Source: Cytidiella melzeri
Lineage: Eukaryota > Basidiomycota > Agaricomycetes > Polyporales > Irpicaceae
Reading direction: 5' to 3'
DNA: 64,000 nucleotides
Assembly: GCA_022592445.1 (NCBI GenBank)
Contig: JABYQR010000005.1
Location: 186,001-250,000, forward strand
The notes under the pieces: generated by a model
Databases searched by the model: none
What the model saw: only the letters and a program-made list of their open reading frames with translations
What the model was told of the DNA's origin: nothing
Shown here: one piece after another, positions 57,197 through 64,000 of the stretch
How positions within the stretch are numbered: the first letter of the stretch is position 1
Layout: every line of letters starts with the position of its first letter
Program-made: the position numbers and the translations under genes

Positions 57197-59400
57197 CTAC
57201 AATCGCGCTTTTTGCAACCTCTGGTGCAAAGCTCGCAGATCTTTTCTCAAAATCTTCCCAGATGGACTCTTGGGGATGCTATCCACAACAGCAATACCTG
57301 TCCGAACGGTCGACAGTCAACGATCCGCTCGCGGTGATAGGCATACAGATTATGCGTCAATATACGGAGAACTCACCGCCTCTCAGTAATTTATATGGCG
57401 CTAGCTTACTCTTGAGCCATTCGTGTATTCCCTCAATAAAGTGCTCCTTGTTCGATTGGGAGTTCTGCAGCAGTGCTATATCTTTAGGTACGATGTATGC
57501 TCTGCTTTCTTTGCTGAGAACCGTTCATTGATGGCGCGGAAACGTACTTACCGTGGCACCTCTGAGAAATCCTTCTCAGAGTACACCCCAATGACACCCG
57601 CGTCAGCTATTTGAGGGTGCGTGAACAGGACGGCTTCGAGTTCTGCTGGAGCGACTACAGACCAGAATTTATTGTCAGCCAGAAATTATTGCTGGTGAAG
57701 TCGAAACTACCGAACCTTGAAATCCCTTATACTTGATCAACTCCTTCTTCCGATCGACAATAGTCAAGAATCCGTCTTCGTCGAGGGTCATGACGTCGCC
57801 GGTCTTGAGCCACCCATCGAGTGTCAGACTCTCCTGCGTGGCCTTCACATTGCCGACGTACTCCCTAACCCAATTTGGTTTCGCGTAAGTCGAACCCGGA
57901 GAGAGGTCGGAGGAAGATACAGTAGACCAGCGACGTACTTCATGATGTTGGGTCCTTTTACCCAGAGCTCCCCAGGCGACCCACGCGTAACGACCTTACC
58001 ATCGTCATCCACCAATCGCCCTTCCATGTTGGGCATCACGAATCCCACGGAACCAGCTTTTGTAAGCATATGCTCGACGCGTAGGAAAGCCAAACCGCCA
58101 TCTGCATAAGCCTCACCGTCAGCATGGGATCAACATCCTCTAGTATAGTCTCAACTTGATTCTGTCATTCCGTAGCCCTGGATGATCCCAACATCGGTTC
58201 CCCGCTGTTTGAAGAACTCGACGGTCATCAGAATGACATCGGTGGGAACTGGCGCAGCTCCAACATGCAGCAATCGCACGGTAGTAAGATCGTACTTGTC
58301 CACGAGAGAGTGTTTCAGCAGAAAGTGTAGTAGGGGCGGTGCGAGTGGTAGGACCTAGTATGCATCGAATTTGAGTATAGGCTAAGTCAAAGTTCAAGTG
58401 GGGCATTGACTTACGGTTATCCTTAGCTTTGCTATGCTGGAGAGGAACGATTTCGGCTCAAACCGTGGCAGGATGACGAGTGGACATCCAACGTAGTAGG
58501 AATGTAACGTGAGTATTACGCCACCGAACACGTGATAGAGCGGGACCACTGCCATAATGACATCTCGGCCGTGCACGTACCACGGCCAGGATGCAGCGGA
58601 TTGAACCAAAAATGCGACATGACTGTAGTGAGTGAGAGCGACTGCTTTGCTGAGCCCAGTTGTACCTGTAGATGCGTAAGCCGTTGGAGTATTATCGTCA
58701 CAGAAGACCGACCAGAGCTAAAGTAGATTGCTGCCGTTTCGTGAGCTTGTTCTCCGTCAAACGATTCAGGTTTATCAAGAGGTTCTACTCCCTCCACTAT
58801 GTCGTCGAGGTCCAGCCATCCTTGCGCTCTGATTCCTGTTGGAACGTCTTTCTTGTACGCCATGAGTATAATCCGGCTCTTCACGTCATTATCTGTATAT
58901 CCCAAGGTAGAGACTAGCGTGATGAAGGTAATGTTCAGCAACGATGGGTGAACCAGCACATGCGAGGCGTTGCTAATCCTGAACGCATGGGCAAGCTCGT
59001 TCTCCAGATACGCCGAGTTTGCGTGAGCGGGACAGATACCAGCTGCAGCCTGTGTGCCATTCTTCAGCTTCCCAGGGTTGCCTGCAGATGCAGCAATTCA
59101 ACTCACCAGTGCAAACTGTATCCGAGGATACAGGATGGTGTTTGGGCTAAACACTAGCACAACACTCCCCCTTCCCAGGCCCAGCAACCCCTTTTGCTCA
59201 ACATTCCTAAATGCAGAGGCCCAAAGCAAACAACCTTGCTCGAGTGCACTGCGTGTGAATGTTTCGCCTGTGACGCCGTCGACGTGCGCTGGTGTGCTTG
59301 GAGAGAACTTTGCCCGTGAGCCATGGTCGACCAGATATTGGTAGTACGACGTTTTTGGAATATGAACCAGAGGATATGGCGATTTGAATTCGGAGAGCAT
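57197..59400 (-). CDS. acyl-CoA synthetase / 4-coumarate-CoA ligase-like AMP-binding enzyme
   Basis: Start ATG 59400 ([20 protein letters not shown]). The adenylation-domain motifs are all present once exons are joined: [17 protein letters not shown] (P-loop, across an intron), [30 protein letters not shown], then [34 protein letters not shown] and [34 protein letters not shown] carries the catalytic lysine. The order and loop lengths fit the 4CL/fungal acyl-CoA ligase group. It activates a carboxylic acid to its AMP ester and then CoA thioester; the acid is not known. It ends in LQKARL, with no obvious PTS1 peroxisomal signal. It diverges from a glycerolipid acyltransferase. Confidence 0.88.
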
Positions 59401-59724
59401 CGTTAGGAGTTGTGCCAGGTTGAGTGCCGTAACAAACCATTCAGCTCATTCACCCACTGGCATGGGAACATGTCCAGTGCGAGTGATTGAGACAAGACGC
59501 GACCCTTTCATGGCGCTGCAGCCATGGTTTCTTGCAAGACACCCCGTGTTGTTTCTGTGCTGTAATCCAGCAGCTTAGCAGACATGGTAACGTGAGTGAG
59601 CCGCGAGTACTTACAGGTAGACGCAGCTACAGGGGAACATACTGTAATTATGTACATATGTGCGTATAAACAGTAGACGCGCATAGACAGTGGCTGCTGC
59701 AACGTTACCCTCATCACAACAGAC
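59401..59724. promoter_or_regulatory. divergent promoter of acyl-CoA ligase and acyltransferase
   Basis: 324 bp between the start codons of an acyl-CoA-forming ligase (-) and a glycerolipid acyltransferase (+). Shared control is plausible but no specific site was recognised. Confidence 0.4.
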
Positions 59725-62397
59725 ATGCCCAAGACAGAGCCATCCACAGGTTGGCTGGCGAACGTTGGTTATGACCTGGCATTGTTCTTCTGGCAAGCAA
59801 TTATCAACATCTTCTTCAGAGAGATCAGGCCAAGAGGTGCTTTCCACATCCCACAAGATGGCCCAGTCATCTTTGTCGCAGCGCCGCATCACAACCAGGC
59901 ATGTTTCTTCTACACCGACACTTAATGCATTCTGACCAATGGCACGATTGGCAGTTCCTCGACTTTTGTCTTGCCGTACAGGTGTACCGAGAAACAGGCA
60001 GGAGGATACAGTTCCTGGTGGCAGCGAAGAGCATGGAAAGAAAGGTAGTCGGGTTCTTTGCTCGGTTAGTTCAAAGCAGTGAGTATGAACGTGAGACTGC
60101 ACGGAACGGTCCTTGAATCCAATTTCCCTACCAACAGTCCCTGTAGCTCGCGCTGCAGACAACGCTAGACCTGCAGACGGTCGTTTGTCCCTCTCGGACG
60201 AAGACCCATGCCTCATTATAGGGCACGACACACGTTTTCTGTCTACGCTCGCACCGAAAATGCAAATACTGCTTCCTAAATCAGTTGGCTCGTCAGTCGC
60301 AGAGATTACCGAAGTCATCTCTGACACGCAGCTGAGGATCAAGAAGGAGTTTGGTGGAGAGACTACAGGTAAAAGTACCGCGAAAATACGGGCAAAAGTA
60401 GAAGACTTGAGATTAGAGGGAAAACAGGGTCTTGACTTCAAGGTGATGCCATATATAGACCAAACCCAAACGTACCGCCATGTCTATGAGGCTCTCAATG
60501 ATGGACGATGTATCTGCATTTTCCCCGAAGGTAAGATGACCAGTCCAGGCACAAGTACACTGTGCATTGACTTAGCTCTGCCAAGGTGGTAGCCATGATC
60601 GTAGCGACCTTCTCCCTTTGAAAGCCGGTGTCTCGCTAATGGCTCTTGGTGCCATGGCCAACAACCCCGACGTAAAAGTGAAGATCGTGCCTGTGGGTCT
60701 CTCGTACTTCCATCCTCACAAATTCCGGTCTCGCGCGGTGGTCGAGTTTGGATCTGCCATGGACGTTGACAAAGACTTGGTTGAGATGTACAAATTAGGC
60801 GGAACGCAGAAGCGGGAAGCAGTAGGAAAGCTGCTTGACGTAATCTACGATGCGTTGAAGACCGTTACGATCAGAGCCCCCGATTTTGATACCCTTCAGG
60901 CAAGTATTGGAGGTGTAAACGCGTATTATAACTAACAATATATCTGCACTTCAGGTCATTCAAGTAGCACGGAGATTATACGTCACACCAGGGCAACATC
61001 TCAGTCTAGGACAAGTCGTGGAGCTCAACAAGAGGTTCTTGCAAGCATACCAACAATTCAAAGACGAGTCAAAAGTCCAGTCGCTGAAGCAAGACGTCCT
61101 GAAGTACAGCAGGCTTGTACGTGACCTGGGTTTGCGTGATCACCAGGTCAGTCTAGTTCAGTCACACATTCTGACATCAAGCCTCAAGGAAGCAAATCTT
61201 CAGGTTCCAGGAGCCCGAAAGGGAAGCTGGAAGACCTTTGGCTTACTCTGTTATCGTCTGCTGTTGCTCACGGTTTGGACTGTATTCGCACTACCGGGAG
61301 TCATACTCAGCGGGCCTATATTCTTGACTGCCTCCATCATGTCCAAGAAGAAAGCCAAAGGTGACGCATACATTAGCCTTCGATGTATTTCACTGACAGT
61401 CGTGCTCAGAGGCACTGGCCGCGTCAAATGTGAAGATCAAAGGACGAGACGTTCTAGCGACATGGAAGGTGCTCATCTCAGTGGGACTTACACCTCTTCT
61501 GTTTGGGTTCTACGCATTCCTGGCCACAGTTGTGCTAATCAAAGCGGATGCACCTCGGTCGCTGATCATATGGACGCCGTTCTACGTTATCGCTTCTCTC
61601 CCGTTCATCAGCTACGCTGCCCTCCGGTTCGGAGAAGCCGGTATGGACGTCTTGAAATCTCTCAGACCTCTTGTTATCGCTCTCGTCCCTGGTCAACAGC
61701 GGCACCTTGATCAAGTCAAGCAGATGCGCTTACAGCTTTCCAATCAGCTGACCGAAGTCATCAATGAGTTTGGCCCGAAGGTCTTTGAGGATTTCGACGA
61801 AGTACGAGCTCACTTGTGGTCTTCCGATCTTGGCTTGTGGCTGACATTGCTTGCGCTCTGCAGACTCGCATTCTTGTGCCGTCCGCAAGCATCCCACCTC
61901 CGGCTGTACGCAGGCGCAAAGCCGCAGATCCCCAGGGCCAGGGCCAATTACTCAACCATCCTATGGTCAGTCCCTCTTTCGTGTTTTGAGAAACACTGTT
62001 TCACCCTACTGACGCGTCAATTTTATGGCAGGCGTGGCTCGACGAACAACTCTTCGGCTGGAGCTGGAACTCGAAACGCGGTTCTAGTGTATCGGCCGGC
62101 GGCCACAGCGCAGACAATGCCAGCGAGTCTGATTTCAGCAGACCCGAGAGTCCCGACGGTTCCGAGGATGAAGTTGGCGATTACGACAATTTGCTTGGGT
62201 ACCTTGACGGACAAGGACAGGGACGAGGGTCGTCAAGGTCTCGTGCAAGTAGCTACGCTGACTTGCAGAAGCTCCGGAGAGCCACGAACGCGATGACTGC
62301 TGCGGACGGGGTGGTGCCAAATCCGAATTTGGATGATGACGGGCTGGAGATGCAGTCGAGGGCGAGGTCCACTTCCAGGCAGCGACCTGCGCTGTAA
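59725..62397 (+). CDS. glycerol-3-phosphate/dihydroxyacetone-phosphate acyltransferase (Gpt2/Sct1 type)
   Basis: Start ATG 59725 (MPKTEPSTGWLANVGYDLAL). The N-terminal acyltransferase domain has the HX4D motif split by an intron (HHNQ|FLDF), the block RRIQFLVAAKSMERKVVGFF, the glycerophosphate-binding FPEGGSHD formed across a second intron, and VKIVPVGLSYFHPHKFRSRA. A ~50-residue insertion between blocks, with ITEVISDTQLRIKKEFGG, is characteristic of fungal Gpt2/Sct1. The C-terminal half has two to three membrane spans (LLLLTVWTVFALPGVILSG; LLFGFYAFLATVVLI; LIIWTPFYVIASLPFISYA) and a serine-rich tail that is phospho-regulated in yeast. It catalyses the first committed step of glycerolipid synthesis in the ER. 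Confidence 0.92.
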
Positions 62398-62695
62398 TGA
62401 CGGCTGCAGGGCTGCTATATCCGGCTTGAATGATTGATTAGTGCTTTGCGATTTCTGTATGCTTGGAGGACTCTCGGACATTTGAATATTTTGTTGGCTT
62501 CATGCAAAGCTTGACTACACTACTGATCATGATCTCTCAATCTCAACCCTGAAACACGGTGTAAAATATATCCGATCACTTCGACCTTGATCATGATATG
62601 TCATACATTGCGTGTAGTATAACACTACAGTATTTTACCTAAACTATCGATAACTTATTGTTCGCCGCAAGTCCTCCGTGGCGTCGCTCGTATCA
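62398..62695. other. intergenic region, converging 3' ends
   Basis: 298 bp, AT-rich, between the acyltransferase (+) and DNA ligase (-) stops. No feature was recognised. Confidence 0.5.
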
Positions 62696-64000
62696 CTACG
62701 CAAGCCTGCAGAGCGCACGACACTCAACATCTCCATCCCTCACAACCTCCTCACGGCTCAAGTTACTCATACCCAGCACCCACACAGGCTTACACCTTCC
62801 AGCAGCGCCCCCAGCAGCATCACGCACCACGACAGTTCTGCGCTCAACCAATCTCCGAAGTGTACCGTCCATCCATGCCTCGTCCCTCTCGTCCACAAAT
62901 AGGACACCTCGCTCAGCCCAACTGCATGCATCAGAGTCCGCTCCATCGGACCAACCGCATGCCATGATGAACGCGTCGAACGAATGGACCTGGTGGCTCG
63001 GGCGAATAACGTGACGTGACGGAACCCGCCAAGGCGGTCTCGGTGCGCCTGTGGGTCGGAAAATCCATACGACTGCTGTAGCTAGAAATTTTCCTAGAGG
63101 TGTATCGGCGTGTTTGATCTGGTTCGTCGAGGCGGACAAATAAGTTGTGGGGGTGAGCGGTGACGCGTCTTCGCGTGGCGGTTTTGCGAGTGTTAAAATT
63201 AGTGGAGATGGTTTTTCCTCCAGTCGCGCTTGAGCTTCTGACCCGGGCGAGGTGAATTGTAGAGCCGTCACCTGCTTGAACGCGGCAGACGATGTCCTGT
63301 TGTTGTTTTCTCGAAAATTGCTTGGAAGTGAACTTTCGATTTCAGGTTGTGCAAGGCCAGCCAAAACATTCGTCCTCGAGCCAAACGCCCTCAACCTTGT
63401 CGGACTCTTCAGGATACTGGCCTTCTTTGTTTTCATATTGTCCGACTGCTTCCCCTCTACCTCCGTCATATCAACCCCTTTAACCCTCTTCACCCTCTTC
63501 ACCATCCCGTCTACCTTTGTCAACCTCTCTACCCAGTCCTCCTCCCTTTTCCTCCTCTTCGGAGACGCATCCACCCCAGGCGACACAGGATTCCCCCACA
63601 CCTCGTTGCACCAATCCTCCACGTCTTTATTCTGCCTGTCCCGCCCGACAGCTTCGCGTGCAATAGCCTGGAACGACGCAAGTGACGTACACCCATCACG
63701 CCAGGATCGTACAGAGGGCCGAAATATTTTGGATATGCGAGGGAAGCGGAGCTCGTAAAACTATACCCGTACCGAGTTTGGAGGTTTCAAATCACTGCGT
63801 CTGAAGAAAAGTGGGAAGGACTAACCTTGCATTGAGGAGCCTTGGTGAACCCGGCACCGAAGACCTCTGCAAGAATGGGTGTGCATAGCAGTACGGATGG
63901 ACGGGCGAGGCCGTGAGGGACGTCGTACGTGTAAGGCATATCGGGTAAGGGCTTTGTGGATAAAATGCGTGAGCAGAGGGCATCGTGAACGAGGGGGATG
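62696..64000 (-). CDS. ATP-dependent DNA ligase, C-terminal part
   Basis: Runs off the right edge, so the nucleotidyltransferase core lies beyond the window. What remains begins in the OB-fold: LLCTPILAEVFGAGFTKAPQ, then after an intron YELRFPRISKIFRPSVRSWR, a signature shared by ligase I and IV type enzymes. This is followed by SLASFQAIAREAVGRDRQ, VEDWCNEVWGNP and a long variable tail with basic clusters. The final ~110 residues (VWIFRPTGAPRPPW, SFDAFIMACGWSDGADSD, AERGVLFVDERDEAW) look structured but I did not recognise a BRCT domain. The stop is at 62696-62698. Which ligase class it belongs to cannot be settled from this part. Confidence 0.7.

Overview
The window is nuclear DNA of a basidiomycete fungus, most likely an Agaricomycete. 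Genes are dense and lie on both strands. Nearly every gene is cut by many short introns, mostly 50-70 nt with GT..AG ends. Several families have a characteristic agaric form: a Ste50/Ubc2 adaptor with two C-terminal SH3 domains, DUF2408, and a chromodomain fused to a DNA-hypermodification-type domain. I read 31 protein-coding genes (two truncated by the window edges), two probable gene remnants, one structured intergenic hairpin cluster and one diverged direct repeat. No rRNA, tRNA, CRISPR array or intact transposon was recognised. Exon joins were made by eye from reading frames, splice signals and family conservation.

Layout. 1-3.7 kb: end of a RanBP2-type zinc-finger protein, Fe-S scaffold NBP35 (-), CDK7/Kin28 kinase (+). 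4.1-9.7 kb: tandem pair of M20 Gly-Xaa-type carboxypeptidases (-), each with the same 9-nt microexon. 10-12.2 kb: Zap1-like C2H2 regulator (+). 12.4-15.1 kb: F-box-like protein (-), a 0.5-kb run of five consecutive palindromes/hairpins, and a cytidylyltransferase paralogue with an altered HxGH motif (-). 15.6-19.3 kb: OHCU decarboxylase (+), J-domain protein (-), and a predicted thymine-hypermodification-family protein fused to a chromodomain (+). 19.9-25.1 kb: Ste50/Ubc2 adaptor (-), Trm2 tRNA methyltransferase (-). 25.3-31.2 kb: unrecognised remnant, NOC4 (+), a small membrane protein (-), and a gene-poor stretch with a diverged direct repeat and a broken serine-protease-like fragment. 31.2-38 kb: large disordered aftiphilin-like protein (+), PRP40 (+). 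38-45.7 kb: bL21m (-) diverging from ATP1 (+), DUF2408 protein (-) diverging from tropomyosin (+). 46-53.4 kb: MsrB (-) diverging from cytochrome c heme lyase (+), TIM44 (-), ABC-F ATPase (-). 54.4-64 kb: secreted carboxylesterase (+), acyl-CoA ligase (-) diverging from a glycerol-3-phosphate acyltransferase (+), and the C-terminal part of an ATP-dependent DNA ligase (-).

Most genes are housekeeping: mitochondrial energy and import (ATP1, bL21m, TIM44, heme lyase), RNA processing (PRP40, NOC4, TRM2), transcription (CDK7) and lipid synthesis. Several divergent pairs share intergenic regions of 200-330 bp that are probably bidirectional promoters. The two features most worth follow-up are the chromodomain-fused DNA-hypermodification-family protein (17912-19340) and the hairpin cluster (13470-13961).
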